A stretch of 64,000 nucleotides of DNA from Tautonia rosea (GCF_012958305.1 NZ_JABBYO010000005.1:310001-374000), one strand, 5' to 3'. Shown: positions 28,557-39,043, numbered from the stretch's first letter. Program-made: numbers and translations. Notes: generated by a model from the sequence alone, not told the origin.

Positions 28557-30116
28557 ATGCTCAACGCGTCCGAACTCCGAGCCACCGCAAACCGTCTGAA
28601 CGCGCTCCACTCGACCGGCCCCATCACTCCCGAAGGCAAGAAACTCTCCCGAAGCAACCGCTTTCGTCACGGCCTGGCCGCCGAGACAATCATCACCGAG
28701 GACGAACGCGCCGCGTTGGCCGAATCGCTCGATGCCCTCAACGAACTCTTCACCCCCGACCACCTCGTCGAGGCCGATCTCGTCCGCCGAACCGCCGTCG
28801 CCCGCGTTCGCCTCCGACGCTGCGAGGCCGCCCGCGAGTCTCGCCTCGACGGCGATGCTCGAGACGCCCTCCGCTCCTGGGAGGAAAAACGCCGCAAAGC
28901 CATCCGACGTCAGGCCCAGCGTCTTCGGATCAACCCTTCCCGGACGCTCGACACCCTGGAGCAATCCGCCTTCGGCTGCGAATGGCTCATCCACCACTGG
29001 CGAGGGCTCGATGCCCCCCTTGCTGCCGGTCGTCCCTGGACCTCTGAGCAAACCGCCCGAGCCTTCCTCCTGCTTGGAACCCTTCCCAACACGACCGATT
29101 CCTCATCACCCCTCGCAGATCAGCTCCGGACGCTCCTCGATCCCGGTCCCACTAACACGTCCACCGGAGTCCAGGCCGATCGCCCCCCCCTCGATTTGCT
29201 CCGCCAGTTCATCTCCGATCGCCTCGATCGCCTCCACGCCCTCCGCGAGGAACTCTGGCAGACCGTTGACGGGCCTGAGCGCGAGGCTGTCCGCCTGGCT
29301 GCCCTGGCCGATGCCGGCCAGACTCCTTCTGCCCGCTCCGCTCAGCGCTACGAGCGCGAGGCCGAACTGAGCTACCAACGCAACCTCAACATGATCATGA
29401 AGATCCGCGCTGAGAACCGACGCGCCGCCGAGGCAGCCCGCAAGGAACACCAGTCCGGCCCCCGCTTGCGATCGCCCGAGGCAACAGGCTGGTACCGCGA
29501 CCCGGGAACCATGCCCAATCCCCACACGTCGACCCCTTGGCTCAATCCTTCCCCCACACGGAACGAAGCCACACCGGAGGTTCGGCCCGCCGAGCAGAAT
29601 TGCCCCAAGTCACCAATTCCAATTGATTTACGAAACGAAGCTGCGTGCTCATCCTCTCCCTCGCGTTCTCCTTTTTCAGCGCACCCAACGGCGCACCTCA
29701 GCGCACCCTCGGCTCCTTCCGAGCCGTGTCGAACCCCCCTACCTCCGGATCGGACCGTGTACCCTGACACCCCAATGGCAACGGGCCGTCCTCCGGCAAG
29801 CGACTTGCCCGAAGATCGGCCCGAAGCGAACCCGAATTCTACCCGACCGATGACCGGTCACCACACACGGGAGAACGGCCGATCGGCCCCGAACTCAAGG
29901 GGTTTCATCGACCTCAGCCGGGGCCTCCTCGACACCCTCCGAAGTCCCCTCCTCGACGACCGGATCGAGGGTGAGCATCTCCGTCTCAACCTCCCCCTCG
30001 ACGACGGCCGCGGGCTCGGCGTTGGGGTCGATCTCCGGGACCGTCGGCTCGGGGATGAGATACAGCGAGGCGAAGAAGGCCAGCATGGCCAGCGTGACCG
30101 CGACAAACGGAATTGA
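28557..30116 (+). CDS. Planctomycete 'ANRxNALxSTGPxTPEGK' family protein
   Basis: A 519-residue reading frame whose N-terminus has the signature of a multi-copy planctomycete and acidobacterial family of unknown function: 'ANRLNALHSTGPITPEGKK' followed by 'SRSNRFRHGLAAE'. Residues 1-330 are charged and helical, with likely coiled-coil stretches ('EAARESRLDGDARDALRSW', 'RAENRRAAEAARKEH'). From about 340 onward the sequence becomes Pro/Ser-rich and unlike a folded protein, and its last 222 bases run antisense to the MFS gene. The C-terminal part may therefore be a readthrough after a lost stop or a frameshift. I am confident of the N-terminal half only. Confidence 0.65.
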   Translation: MLNASELRATANRLNALHSTGPITPEGKKLSRSNRFRHGLAAETIITEDERAALAESLDALNELFTPDHLVEADLVRRTAVARVRLRRCEAARESRLDGDARDALRSWEEKRRKAIRRQAQRLRINPSRTLDTLEQSAFGCEWLIHHWRGLDAPLAAGRPWTSEQTARAFLLLGTLPNTTDSSSPLADQLRTLLDPGPTNTSTGVQADRPPLDLLRQFISDRLDRLHALREELWQTVDGPEREAVRLAALADAGQTPSARSAQRYEREAELSYQRNLNMIMKIRAENRRAAEAARKEHQSGPRLRSPEATGWYRDPGTMPNPHTSTPWLNPSPTRNEATPEVRPAEQNCPKSPIPIDLRNEAACSSSPSRSPFSAHPTAHLSAPSAPSEPCRTPLPPDRTVYPDTPMATGRPPASDLPEDRPEANPNSTRPMTGHHTRENGRSAPNSRGFIDLSRGLLDTLRSPLLDDRIEGEHLRLNLPLDDGRGLGVGVDLRDRRLGDEIQRGEEGQHGQRDRDKRN

Positions 30117-31313
30117 CCAGAACTTCCGCCAGTCGGTCTTCCGCACCGGAGGAACATCGGCGATGGCCGGGACCTCCTCCTTCGTGAACCGCTGGTTCAG
30201 CCAGCCGGAGATCTCGGTCCCGAGATACATCCCCAGGCCGTAGACGATCACCCCATAGAGCGATTGGGCACTGGCCCGGATCGTCGGTTCCGAAAGCGTC
30301 TCGACATGGATGAACCCGGCCGCGAAGAAGAAGTCGAAGCAAAGCCCGTGCAGAGCCACTCCCAGCAAGATCAAGGGGAAGTACCCCCCGGTCGAGGCCG
30401 CCGTGAAGCATCCGAAGCGCAACGCCCAGGCCGCCACGCCCATCGCCAGCACCACCGGCATCCCGAGCGACTCGATGAACCAGGGCAGCGAGAGCATGAA
30501 GAAAATCTCGACCGCCTGCCCAATCGTCATGATCGGACCGACGTTCTGCGATTTCACCCCCGCCCGCTGCTCGATAAACAGGGCCGCAAAGGCAAAGTAA
30601 ATCCCCATCGCCATCGCAATGACCAACGTCACACCGAAGAAGACCGCAAACGTCGGCTCGCTGAGCATGCTGATCGCCTTGACGAACGGCAAAGCATCCC
30701 CCTCGGCCGTCGGCGGGGTTGCCGGCAGGCTGAAGGAGTAAACCCCGAGAACCAACGACAGTCCCGCCGCCAGGAGAATCGGCCGATTGTTCATCGGCTG
30801 GTCCGGCTTGATCAGCACCTTCAGCGACAAGCCCGCCGCGATCCAGCCCAGGGTGCCGAAGACCCGGATATACGGGAAGTGATTCGGGTTGTTCAGGTGC
30901 GGGAAGACCACCGCGTTGGCCAGCGACAGGGTCGGCGAGTACACCAACGCATATGCCAGCGCCACCCAGAAAAACGTCTTGGCATTGTTGACCTGAGACA
31001 TCACCACCAACAACGCCGCACCGATCAGGTGCGACAGGCCGATGACCACTTCCATGTTCAAATACTTATCGGCGACCGTCGCCAGCAGCATCGGCGAGAT
31101 GATCGCCCCCAGCGGCATCGTGCCATAAATCCGACCGATGCTCGCCCGGGTAAACCCCTTGGCGTTCAGGTAGTTCCCCAGCACCACATACCACGCCCCC
31201 CAGATCGCGAACTGAAGGAAGTGGAGCGCCGAGAATGGAAGAAAATTCCCCAGCGAAAAGCCCGAGCTGGCGTCAGCCTGCTGGGCAAACAGGAAAAACG
31301 TGCCGTATTCCAT
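29895..31313 (-). CDS. MFS transporter, nucleoside:H+ symporter (NupG)-like
   Basis: A 472-residue inner-membrane transporter with about 12 hydrophobic helices. 'LHFLQFAIWGAWYVVLGNYL' at the front and 'SLYGVIVYGLGMYLGTEISG' near the end resemble the NupG/XapB nucleoside symporter branch. It ends in an acidic, Glu/Val-rich cytosolic tail of about 50 residues. The start at 31313 (MEYGTFFLF) matches the family; an open extension back to 31556 would overlap the glycosyltransferase gene and is rejected. Substrate is inferred from resemblance. It sits about 100 bp downstream of the glycosyltransferase on the same strand. Confidence 0.85.
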   Translation of the reverse strand: MEYGTFFLFAQQADASSGFSLGNFLPFSALHFLQFAIWGAWYVVLGNYLNAKGFTRASIGRIYGTMPLGAIISPMLLATVADKYLNMEVVIGLSHLIGAALLVVMSQVNNAKTFFWVALAYALVYSPTLSLANAVVFPHLNNPNHFPYIRVFGTLGWIAAGLSLKVLIKPDQPMNNRPILLAAGLSLVLGVYSFSLPATPPTAEGDALPFVKAISMLSEPTFAVFFGVTLVIAMAMGIYFAFAALFIEQRAGVKSQNVGPIMTIGQAVEIFFMLSLPWFIESLGMPVVLAMGVAAWALRFGCFTAASTGGYFPLILLGVALHGLCFDFFFAAGFIHVETLSEPTIRASAQSLYGVIVYGLGMYLGTEISGWLNQRFTKEEVPAIADVPPVRKTDWRKFWSIPFVAVTLAMLAFFASLYLIPEPTVPEIDPNAEPAAVVEGEVETEMLTLDPVVEEGTSEGVEEAPAEVDETP

Positions 31314-31410
31314 AAACTGATTCCGATTCGTTGCGGGCGGCGAATGCGCACCAGGGACCCAGGCCTTCGGGGGCTGAAGGTTCCAAACATCCGACGCGAT
31401 GCCCGCGATG

Positions 31411-32664
31411 TCAAGTGGCCAGCCCGGCCGATTGCCGACGCATCCCGGCCGGTTCGGCGAGGTTCGGTCGAAGGGCGTCAAGCAACCGGCCGACCACTCG
31501 ACGGCACGAGTTGGTCCGGGCCAGTTCCAGCCGCCGCCACTCCCGCCCATCATCAAACTGGAGGAAGCTCAAGGAGGCGATTGCCCCGAGAAAATCATCC
31601 GTGTCCGTCGCCACATCGATCACCCCGGCATACAACCGGCACTCGGGCAGGTTGGTCGCCACGATCGGCCGCCCGCTCCCCATGAAGTCCATGATTTTCG
31701 TCGGACAGCAGACCTGATTGAAGGGATGATCCACGCGGTACGGGATCAGGCACGCATCGAAGCTCCTCACATACTCCCCAATCCGCTCCTGAGGCCGGAA
31801 TCCCACGGCATGCACGTTCGGCAAGGCCAGGCAACGGCGCGCCGTTTCGAACCAATCCCCCGACCCATCCCTTGGCTCTTTCCCAATCAGGACAATCGAC
31901 GCTTCGGGGAACTCCTCCGCCACCCGGGCCAGCAAGGGCCAGTCCATCCGATCTTCCAGCCCGCCGACATACCCCAGCATCGGGCGAGGGAGGTCGTCCA
32001 GATCGCTCGGGGCCGGGCCAGCCTTGCCCGTCACCTCATCAGCCAGGAACGCTTCGGGGGTCCCGTGCGGCAGATGCCGAATCCGGGCCGCGGCCTCGGG
32101 GACGACGGCCCGCAGGTGCTCGGCCCTTGCCTGAGCAACACAGGCGGTCAGATCCACCTCGGCCACCAGTTGCCGCTCGAGGGCGCGAACCTCGTCGGCC
32201 TGACCTGGCCAGTACAGAGCATAGTCATCCAGGTTCAAGTAGACCTGAAGGTCGGGCCGGACCAGATCCCGGAGATAGCGGTAGTGCGGATAAGTCATCA
32301 CCAGAGCAAGCGGCCCGTCGACTGGCAACGATCGCCGCCATCGGTCGATCGCCTTTTGAATCGGCTTCATCCCGAGCTTCGGGTACCGCTTCATCCACCC
32401 CGGCGGCAAGACCAGTTGCTGACTCCACTGCTTCGGACCGATCGGCTCGGGTCGACTGCCCCACCATCGCCAGGGGGGAATCCCCTTGTTCCAGGCGTTC
32501 GCCACATCACAGCACTGGAGCAAGAGCGACGAGACGTTCGGCCGGTCGATCGCTCGGAACAGGTTGGCCGTCGTGTGCCAGCCTGCATCGGCCACGACCA
32601 GGGCCATCTCTCCCGTCGAGGCCGGTGGATCGGCCATCCAGGATGGTGTTTGACCCGGCAACAT
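31411..32664 (-). CDS. GT4-type glycosyltransferase
   Basis: A 417-residue glycosyltransferase of the GT-B fold. The N-terminal half has the acceptor domain ('MALVVADAGWHTTANLFRA'); the C-terminal half has 'PMLGYVGGLEDRMDWPLLA', 'ASIVLIGKEPRDG', 'VHAVGFRPQERIGEYV' and the donor-binding 'CPTKIMDFMGSGRPIVAT', matching the E/D-x7-E region of GT4. Substrates are unknown; cell-surface polysaccharide or an O-linked glycan is likely. The start at 32664 is chosen because GGAGGG lies 7 bases upstream; the ATG at 32679 lies on that Shine-Dalgarno itself. Confidence 0.85.
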   Translation of the reverse strand: MLPGQTPSWMADPPASTGEMALVVADAGWHTTANLFRAIDRPNVSSLLLQCCDVANAWNKGIPPWRWWGSRPEPIGPKQWSQQLVLPPGWMKRYPKLGMKPIQKAIDRWRRSLPVDGPLALVMTYPHYRYLRDLVRPDLQVYLNLDDYALYWPGQADEVRALERQLVAEVDLTACVAQARAEHLRAVVPEAAARIRHLPHGTPEAFLADEVTGKAGPAPSDLDDLPRPMLGYVGGLEDRMDWPLLARVAEEFPEASIVLIGKEPRDGSGDWFETARRCLALPNVHAVGFRPQERIGEYVRSFDACLIPYRVDHPFNQVCCPTKIMDFMGSGRPIVATNLPECRLYAGVIDVATDTDDFLGAIASLSFLQFDDGREWRRLELARTNSCRRVVGRLLDALRPNLAEPAGMRRQSAGLAT

Positions 32665-32767
32665 TGGTGCACCCTCCATGATGATTCCAGCACTGAGCTG
32701 GCGCGTGGTCGGACCCGATCCTCGCTCGGTCGGGTCCGCAACACCGGGTCGTTCGCCCGGCTCAGGT

Positions 32768-33826
32768 TCAGGGAACGACCGTCGCGAAGGCGGTCAATCG
32801 CACGGGTGGCTCGTCAGGATGATCGGTCTCGATCTCAAGGATGGCATGGTACGCCCCGTTCGAGGCCGGTGGTGTCTCGATTGCCACCTTGATCTGGTGC
32901 AGCGGGCGGCTCGTGTCGGGCGACGCTCCCGAGACGGCAATCGCCCCCTCGACCGCCTTCGTTTCCATCACCCGGAAAGGGGTCGAGCCTCGGAGCAAGA
33001 CCGTTCGCTCGACCCGCTGCCCAGCCCTTACCGATCCCAGGTTCAGAACCGCCGGAGACAGGGAGACCTCCGGCGACACCCGGGCCACGACAGACAAAGG
33101 GATCGTCTTCCGCTGCTCGTCATTCGTGATCAGGGTGATCTGATCGCGGAAATTGCCGTTCCGAAGCCGATTCGGATCGAGCCGAGCCACCAACCGGTAC
33201 TCGACGCCATCGTTGCCAGGTCGAGGCACCTCTTGCAACTCGGCCGACAAGGACGAGTTCGCGTGCCGCATGTCGATCACTCGCCAGTTTTTCTGACCGC
33301 CTCGGTATCGCAGCGTGACGATCTTCTCGGCCGTCCCCCCGCGCTTCAAATCCCCGAAGTCGAGCACCCCGGGAGTCACCTCGATCTCGTCCTGAATGAA
33401 CGAGGTCAGCGAGTAGTCAATCGTCCGGGCACTGGGCTGTTCCAGGTAAAGGGTCAAGCCTGTCGCCTTGTAGCCGGAGAACTTGGTGGTGTCGAAGACG
33501 ACTTCCAAAGTGGTCTGAGCCCCTGGCGGAATTGCCTGGGCCCCGAGGTTCACATCGGTGCAACCGCACATCGGCTTCCAGCCCGAGATGCGGACCTCGC
33601 GGTTCGTCCGGTTCGTGATCTTGAAGTTGTGCCGAAGCACCGATCCCTTGGCCACCGTACCGAAGTTGTGGCTCCGCTCGGGAAACACAGCCTCCACCCA
33701 CTCAGTCGCCGACTGAGCCTGAACCTGGCTCGCCATCGCCGACACCAAGAGCAACCCCAGGATCGCCGGGGCGATCCCGATGACCCCTCGTCGCCCCAAG
33801 GCGACGCGACCGCGTGCCCGTTCCAT
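32768..33826 (-). CDS. Exported DUF1573 protein
   Basis: A 352-residue exported protein with an Arg-rich n-region, a hydrophobic core and a cleavage site near V-Q-A-Q. It has an Ig-like DUF1573 domain ('HNFGTVAKGSVLRHNFKITN', 'CGCTDVNLGAQAIPPGA', 'LEVVFDTTKFSGY'), followed by two further Ig-like modules ('TPGVLDFGDLKRGGTAEKI' and 'SPAVLNLGSVRAGQRVERT'). The paired Cys (C-G-C) is characteristic of the domain. The role is unknown; such proteins are abundant in Planctomycetes and Bacteroidetes. GGAGG precedes the ATG at 33826, so the upstream extension to 34006 is not used. Confidence 0.85.
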   Translation of the reverse strand: MERARGRVALGRRGVIGIAPAILGLLLVSAMASQVQAQSATEWVEAVFPERSHNFGTVAKGSVLRHNFKITNRTNREVRISGWKPMCGCTDVNLGAQAIPPGAQTTLEVVFDTTKFSGYKATGLTLYLEQPSARTIDYSLTSFIQDEIEVTPGVLDFGDLKRGGTAEKIVTLRYRGGQKNWRVIDMRHANSSLSAELQEVPRPGNDGVEYRLVARLDPNRLRNGNFRDQITLITNDEQRKTIPLSVVARVSPEVSLSPAVLNLGSVRAGQRVERTVLLRGSTPFRVMETKAVEGAIAVSGASPDTSRPLHQIKVAIETPPASNGAYHAILEIETDHPDEPPVRLTAFATVVP

Positions 33827-34029
33827 GTGCCCTCCTGGCGATTCAACCCATTCCGTCCTCGATCGCGATCGGAGAGGCTCAGCAAGCCTCTCCAGCGCGG
33901 ACCTTCCTCCGGAGGATTCGACCAGCCATGATAATGCAACCGATCGTCCTGACCAGTGCAATCGGTCCCCGGCGGCTCGGAGTTGAGCCGAACCGCCGGG
34001 GATCATGTCAATTTCCGCCTCGATTCAGG

Positions 34030-35067
34030 TCACTTCGACGCCTGATTTCCTCGCTCGGTGACTGTCTTCCGGGCCGTTTCGATGACCTCCTGGATCGAGA
34101 CCGGAGCACCCCCCTGCCCCTTGCTCTCGTCGGCCGCTTCCATGAAGGCGAACAACTCAATCGTCTCCTCGGCCGAAACCGGAGGATCGCCACCGAGGAA
34201 GAACTCACAGACCTCAACGAGCATGGTCTCGTAGCCACCCCCAACGGTCATCGATTCGATCGACTCCGGACCGAAGACCACAGCGCCAAAGCCGGCTCGA
34301 CCGTCACGAATCCCTCGGTAAGTGCCGATCCGACCGTCGTTCCAGGTGCCCGTCACCACGTCGGTCCCTGGGGTCGAGGAGCGGGAGACGTATTCGCAAC
34401 CGGTCCCCATCAGCGCGTAGAGCATCTCGACGCCGTGGACGCCGTACCAGAACAGGTCGGGGTGGGTTTTCTCCAGCGAGCACGGCCCGTAGGTGATCGC
34501 ACCCACAATCGGAGACTCCTTCGCCGCATCAAGTTGGGGCTGAAACCTCAGCGAGGAAGAAGAGAACACCGGGACGCCCGCCTCTTCGGCCAGGGAGAAG
34601 ATCTCGATCACGTCGGCCAGCGAGCCGGCCATCGGCTTGTCAATAAACAGCGGCTTGCCGGCGGCGATCACCGGGCGAGCCTGCTCCAGGTGTGGCCGGC
34701 CGTCAACGCTTTCGAGAAATACAACGTCCACCTTCTCAATCAACGCCTCGATCGAATCAACGATCTCCACGCCGTACTCGTCGCGAAGCTGCGTGGTGAA
34801 GCCCTCGACACGATCACGACTGGAGGCGATGTCTGGGCTGCCTCCGGGATACCCTGCCACCACCCGAACGCGGGCCAACGGGCCTTCAGAATTCTCGGAG
34901 TTCAGGACCCGGGTAAATGCGATGACATGCGAGGTATCCAGGCCAATCAGGCCAGCCCGCAAGACGGGCTCATCGGCTCCGTTCGCCTCCATGCTCGCGA
35001 TTGCCAAGGCACCCACGAGGACCAGCGAGCTGAGTGCGAGACTTATCTGCTGTGTTCCACTCTTCAT
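34030..35067 (-). CDS. Exported Gfo/Idh/MocA-family oxidoreductase
   Basis: A 345-residue NAD(P)-binding oxidoreductase with a signal peptide at residues 1-30. The Rossmann part is degenerate ('RAGLIGLDTSHVIAFTRVL' rather than GxGxxG), and the conserved middle motif is 'GKPLFIDKPMAGSL' (the EKP-type motif with Asp instead of Glu). 'YGVHGVEMLYALMGTG' matches the family's second conserved block. The non-canonical cofactor loop means enzymatic activity is uncertain. It lies 36 bp downstream of the sulfatase, same strand, probably one transcript for a sulfated-glycan pathway. Confidence 0.85.
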   Translation of the reverse strand: MKSGTQQISLALSSLVLVGALAIASMEANGADEPVLRAGLIGLDTSHVIAFTRVLNSENSEGPLARVRVVAGYPGGSPDIASSRDRVEGFTTQLRDEYGVEIVDSIEALIEKVDVVFLESVDGRPHLEQARPVIAAGKPLFIDKPMAGSLADVIEIFSLAEEAGVPVFSSSSLRFQPQLDAAKESPIVGAITYGPCSLEKTHPDLFWYGVHGVEMLYALMGTGCEYVSRSSTPGTDVVTGTWNDGRIGTYRGIRDGRAGFGAVVFGPESIESMTVGGGYETMLVEVCEFFLGGDPPVSAEETIELFAFMEAADESKGQGGAPVSIQEVIETARKTVTERGNQASK

Positions 35068-35103
35068 CCGAAAAACTCCTCAATAGATGTTCTGCAACGT
35101 GGG

Positions 35104-36669
35104 TCAGGGGTTGGTTTGGATCGGACGTCGCACGTCGTTGGGTCGGAGGTCGTCCGGCACCGCCAGCTCCTCGCGAAGTCGGGCAAGCTCGGCCGTCAAG
35201 TCCTCGCGTACGTCGGCGTATTGCGGGTCGTCGTAGCAGCTCCGAAGCTCGTGCGGATCGCGCAGGAGATCGTACATCTCCCACTCGCCGAGACTGTAGA
35301 AGTGAATCAGCTTGTATCGATCCGTTCGCACGCCGTAATGCCGCTGGACGGAGTGTTCCGCGGGGTACTCGTAATAATGGTAGTAGAAGCTCGACCGCCA
35401 GTCCTCGGGCGGTTCCCCTTCGAGCAGCGGAACGAGACTCCGCCCCTGCATTTCGTCGGGAATTGGGATGCCGGCGACGTCAAGGAACGTCTCGGCGAAG
35501 TCAAGGTTCGAGACGAGGCGATTAGACGTCGATCCCGGTTCGACCACCCCTGGCCATCGCACGAGAAATGGTGTGCGGAGCGATTCTTCATACATCCATC
35601 GCTTGTCGAACCAACCGTGCTCGCCCAGGTAGAACCCCTGGTCCGACGCATAGATGACTATTGTCTTCTCGGCCAGACCCGACTCGTCGAGATAGTCGAG
35701 CAATCGCCCGACGTTCTCATCGACCGAGTCAATACAACGGAGGTAATCCTTGATGTAACGCTGGTACTTCCAGCGCACCAGATCGTCTCCCGACAGACCA
35801 AGCCGTTCGAACTCTGCGTTCTCGACCGAGTAGGCGTCGTTCCAGAGCGCGAGTTGATCTTCGCTCAAGTTATTCGGGGTGATGAACTTCAGGTCGTTCG
35901 GGGTCAAGGTATCGCGGATCGTCATATCCTGAGTCCGAGCCGGGGTCCCTCGTCCCTGATAGTCATCAAACAATGTTGGCGGCTCGGCGATCGGAGTATC
36001 CTTATACGCGTTCAGGAATTTCGGGCCCGGCTGCCAGTTGCGGTGCGGGGCCTTATGCTGAGACATGATCAGGAAGGGACGATCAGGATCGCGGTCATTT
36101 TTAAGCCAGTCAAGGGTCAGGTCGGTGATGATGTCGGTGGTATAGCCTTCGTGTCGAACGCGCTCACCGTTGTGGATCATGGGAGGATTGTAGTAGGCCC
36201 CCTGCCCCGGCAAGATGTGCCAATTGTCGAAGCCGGTCGGGTCGCTCTCCAGGTGCCACTTGCCGAAGATTGCCGTCTGATAACCGGCCGCTTGCAACAG
36301 CTTGGCAACAGTCGTTTGCGAGCCGTCGAAACGATCGCCATTTTGATAGAAACCGTTCAGATGACTGTATTTTCCGGTCAGTATGGTTGCTCGGCTGGGC
36401 CCGCAGATTGAGTTCGTGACTAGACAGGCATCGAAACGCATTCCTTCGTTGGCCAGGCGATCGATGTGAGGAGTGCGGTTGATGGTCGATCCATAAGCGC
36501 TGACCGCTTGATAGGCGTGGTCATCAGCGAAGATGAAGACGATGTTCGGGCGAACAGACCGATCATGTTCCTTCGCAACGGCCATCGATCCGTCCAGACA
36601 CGATGCAAGCACAACTAGAATGGCCATCGCAATCCAGAAACGAATCCTTATTATTTGAATGCCCATCAT
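35104..36669 (-). CDS. Type I sulfatase with lipoprotein-like signal
   Basis: A 521-residue arylsulfatase-family enzyme, cleaving sulfate esters probably from polysaccharides outside the cytoplasm. The formylglycine site is C89-G-P-S-R, followed by '[13 protein letters not shown]'. The metal site begins '[15 protein letters not shown]', and '[10 protein letters not shown]' supplies the conserved Lys/His. The signal region ends in L-A-S-C, which fits a lipobox, so it may be a lipoprotein. Maturation needs a formylglycine-generating enzyme, not present here. The start at 36669 (or 36666) is chosen since the open extension to 37251 has no protein-like character. Confidence 0.95.
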   Translation of the reverse strand: MMGIQIIRIRFWIAMAILVVLASCLDGSMAVAKEHDRSVRPNIVFIFADDHAYQAVSAYGSTINRTPHIDRLANEGMRFDACLVTNSICGPSRATILTGKYSHLNGFYQNGDRFDGSQTTVAKLLQAAGYQTAIFGKWHLESDPTGFDNWHILPGQGAYYNPPMIHNGERVRHEGYTTDIITDLTLDWLKNDRDPDRPFLIMSQHKAPHRNWQPGPKFLNAYKDTPIAEPPTLFDDYQGRGTPARTQDMTIRDTLTPNDLKFITPNNLSEDQLALWNDAYSVENAEFERLGLSGDDLVRWKYQRYIKDYLRCIDSVDENVGRLLDYLDESGLAEKTIVIYASDQGFYLGEHGWFDKRWMYEESLRTPFLVRWPGVVEPGSTSNRLVSNLDFAETFLDVAGIPIPDEMQGRSLVPLLEGEPPEDWRSSFYYHYYEYPAEHSVQRHYGVRTDRYKLIHFYSLGEWEMYDLLRDPHELRSCYDDPQYADVREDLTAELARLREELAVPDDLRPNDVRRPIQTNP

Positions 36670-37114
36670 GGTCAGCCGACTCCGGGTGTGTCGTGCAGTG
36701 CAGAATCGTCCCAGGGATGAGATACGTCGGGGTGTTTCGGGAGGAAGGATAAACAGACGGGTAGGACTCATCGGAACATGGTTCACGAGACCAAAGACTA
36801 CGTTGGAAGGCTCCCCCCCGAAGCACTCCAGGCCGTTCGCTTCGGATCGTACGTTACTCGTGGATCGATCCGCTTTCCAGGGCCTGGCTCCGACCCCGAC
36901 AGACGAGCAAGCCGACTGTGGAACCTGGAAATCCTTCCCGACGCTGCAAACCCTTGCAATCCCGAGAATCCAAGGAATCGGCTGAAGTGCTTCGGTTCTG
37001 TCGGTCGATTCCCTGTGGAGGCAGCAGTGTGTCGACCTCGGTTCGCGTTCAGAGCTGAGCAGATCGAGGCCGGATCTCACCGGCCAGAACTTGCCGGATG
37101 GGGAGCAAAGCATC
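36670..37114. other. Divergent intergenic region, 445 bp
   Basis: Lies between the sulfatase (minus) and the metallopeptidase (plus). It must hold both promoters, but I cannot pick convincing -35/-10 pairs. No RNA gene, hairpin or DnaA-box cluster was seen. Confidence 0.4.
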
Positions 37115-38968
37115 GTGTCGATCCCGAAGTTGATTGCGATGATCGGGACGATCGTGATGGGTGCATGGATCGATGGACCTCCATCCTCAGAGGTTTCGGC
37201 AGGACCATCCGTCGCGGCGTTCGACGTACCCGTTTCGTCGGGATTCGCCACATTCGAAATTCCAGAGGAATTGTCCGATCACGAGGTATTGCTGATCGTT
37301 TCGGCAATGGCCACCGAGGGGAGTTTTGCCTCCCGGTGTTCCATGATTGTCGGTCAGGAGGGGCCCAGGCCACCAAACCTGAGAACCTTGAGCTCCCTGG
37401 TTTCCGTCGACATCCTTGATTCCCCGAATCCCATTGCCATCAACTCGGCAGCCATCGGCGAATTGAGTCGACTCGACCGCCCCGCGGCGACGGGGAACCC
37501 AGTGCTTCGACGAGGTTTTTCCGTACGCGTCCGTCCGGGAGATCCTCGAGCGCCGAGCAACTACGACCTGGTGGATGCGCGTCTCCGAGCCGTGGGGGAA
37601 CGCATTCAGGTTTTTGTCGATGACGATGATCTTGCGATTGTGAGTGATGAGGTGCTCCGAACGCTTGTTTCCAGCTTCGACCGGATCATCGAACCCCGCC
37701 TCGCCCAACGAATCGGAACCGCGGTTGATGTGGATCGCGACGGGCGATTCACGGTCCTCCTTTCTCGACGGATCAGCTTACCGTTCCCGCATCGATCTCA
37801 GGTCGACGGCTACTTTCGGGCGACCGACCTCGACCCCGACCTACCACGACCGTTGAGTAATCGTGCCGACATGATTTACCTGAACGCGGAACTCCAGCCC
37901 GGACCGTATCTTGAAACTGTGCTTGCCCACGAATTTGCCCATGCAGTTCTTGAGTCTCGGCGACGAGAATTGGGCGGGCCGTTCCCTGAGGAGTCCTGGC
38001 TCGATGAGGCCATGGCGCATCTCTGTGAGGACCTTGTCGGTCAATCGACTTCAAATCTTGATTATCGGGTCAGTGCTTTTCTCTCGGAACCGAATCGCGC
38101 ATGCGTGATCGTCGAAGATGAACATCGCCCCGGTCGATTTCGAAGCCACGGGAACCGCGGGGCCTCGTACCTCTTCCTTCGTTGGTGTGCCGAGAGGCTT
38201 GACGAGGCGTTCCTCCTAAGGCTTTGTACGCAGGGTGAGGTCGGGGTCTCCAATCTGGAGCGTGCGACCGGAATTCTCTTCTCCGATCTGTATCGCCGAT
38301 GGACGATCACGAACGCCCTGCAAAGCCTTGGAATGACGGTCGGGGGCGAGAATTCATTCCAACTCCTTGGGAGACTCGGCGACTGGCGACTGGGTGGTGT
38401 CCGATTCGCGATCGTGGGTCAGGACACCCCCGAGCACTCCTTCACGCTGGAAGGGACGAGTAGCCAGTATCTCCGGCTGTCGCTCGAGGCCGGCAGATCC
38501 ACACGGGTTTCCGTTCAATGCGACTCCGCAGCCCTTCCCCAGGTCACGGTCCTCCTCGGTTCTCGGAAGCACCCAAACCTTCGATTCGAGGTTCAGATAG
38601 AGGAACTTGGGCCGGATGTTGCCACACTCGTGGCTCAGATTGAGGAACGCGCTGGGCTAACCACCACTCTGGAACACCTTTCCTGGGAGCCACGCCTATC
38701 CACGACGCCGCTCACTCGGTCGGGCATGAAGGCTCAGGTACTGCATGGTGTCGAACTCCAATCGCTCTTCTCCAAAATGACGATCGCCCCAGGGGACCGC
38801 CTGACGTCCGCTCCGTTTCACCTCCCAACCGACCAGCTCCATTCAACTCCGCTGATCTTCCGTCTGGAGACCATGACCGACGACGGGAACCGAAGTGTTT
38901 CATGGACAGACCTCTTCCCACCCCCTCCAGCTCCCCCACTTCGCCCGACTTCACTTGAACGCCCGTGA
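37115..38968 (+). CDS. M30 (hyicolysin)-like zinc metallopeptidase
   Basis: A 617-residue exported protein, with a short hydrophobic N-terminus. The zinc site is H272-E-F-A-H276 with the Glu third ligand in '[15 protein letters not shown]', the arrangement of family M30 neutral metallopeptidases. The region before it ('[20 protein letters not shown]', '[16 protein letters not shown]', '[13 protein letters not shown]') also fits M30. Everything after residue 400 is beta-rich and may be a binding or pro-domain. The GTG at 37115 is chosen because GGGGAG lies about 10 bases upstream; a TTG at 37091 is the longest alternative. Confidence 0.8.
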   Translation: MSIPKLIAMIGTIVMGAWIDGPPSSEVSAGPSVAAFDVPVSSGFATFEIPEELSDHEVLLIVSAMATEGSFASRCSMIVGQEGPRPPNLRTLSSLVSVDILDSPNPIAINSAAIGELSRLDRPAATGNPVLRRGFSVRVRPGDPRAPSNYDLVDARLRAVGERIQVFVDDDDLAIVSDEVLRTLVSSFDRIIEPRLAQRIGTAVDVDRDGRFTVLLSRRISLPFPHRSQVDGYFRATDLDPDLPRPLSNRADMIYLNAELQPGPYLETVLAHEFAHAVLESRRRELGGPFPEESWLDEAMAHLCEDLVGQSTSNLDYRVSAFLSEPNRACVIVEDEHRPGRFRSHGNRGASYLFLRWCAERLDEAFLLRLCTQGEVGVSNLERATGILFSDLYRRWTITNALQSLGMTVGGENSFQLLGRLGDWRLGGVRFAIVGQDTPEHSFTLEGTSSQYLRLSLEAGRSTRVSVQCDSAALPQVTVLLGSRKHPNLRFEVQIEELGPDVATLVAQIEERAGLTTTLEHLSWEPRLSTTPLTRSGMKAQVLHGVELQSLFSKMTIAPGDRLTSAPFHLPTDQLHSTPLIFRLETMTDDGNRSVSWTDLFPPPPAPPLRPTSLERP

Positions 38969-39003
38969 ACTGCACCGCTTCTTCCCCGATCCCAGTCGCC
39001 CCC

Positions 39004-39032
39004 TTGACGCGGCGTTCCGGAGACGATAAATT
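39004..39032 (+). promoter_or_regulatory. Probable sigma70-type promoter of tRNA-Leu
   Basis: TTGACG at 39004-39009 and TAAATT at 39027-39032 are separated by 17 bases. The -10 box ends 11 bases before the mature tRNA start. The overlapping GATAAA (39025-39030) is an alternative -10. Confidence 0.45.
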
Positions 39033-39043
39033 TCAACAACTCA

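Noticed and set aside
31314-31556. N-terminal extension of the MFS transporter
   Set aside because: It overlaps the glycosyltransferase gene and does not resemble a transporter N-terminus.
30264-31685. A 473-codon open frame on the plus strand
   Set aside because: It is antisense to the MFS gene and extremely rich in Arg, Gln and His, which is not protein-like.
36171-36179. A DnaA-box-like TGTGGATCA
   Set aside because: It is a single copy with a mismatch to TGTGGATAA, inside the sulfatase gene; no cluster supports an origin here.
33814-36411. An 865-codon open frame on the plus strand
   Set aside because: It is antisense to the Gfo/Idh and sulfatase genes and shows no domain or motif.
36670-37251. 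N-terminal extension of the sulfatase
   Set aside because: It adds 194 residues without family resemblance, overlaps the divergent gene and would bury the signal peptide.
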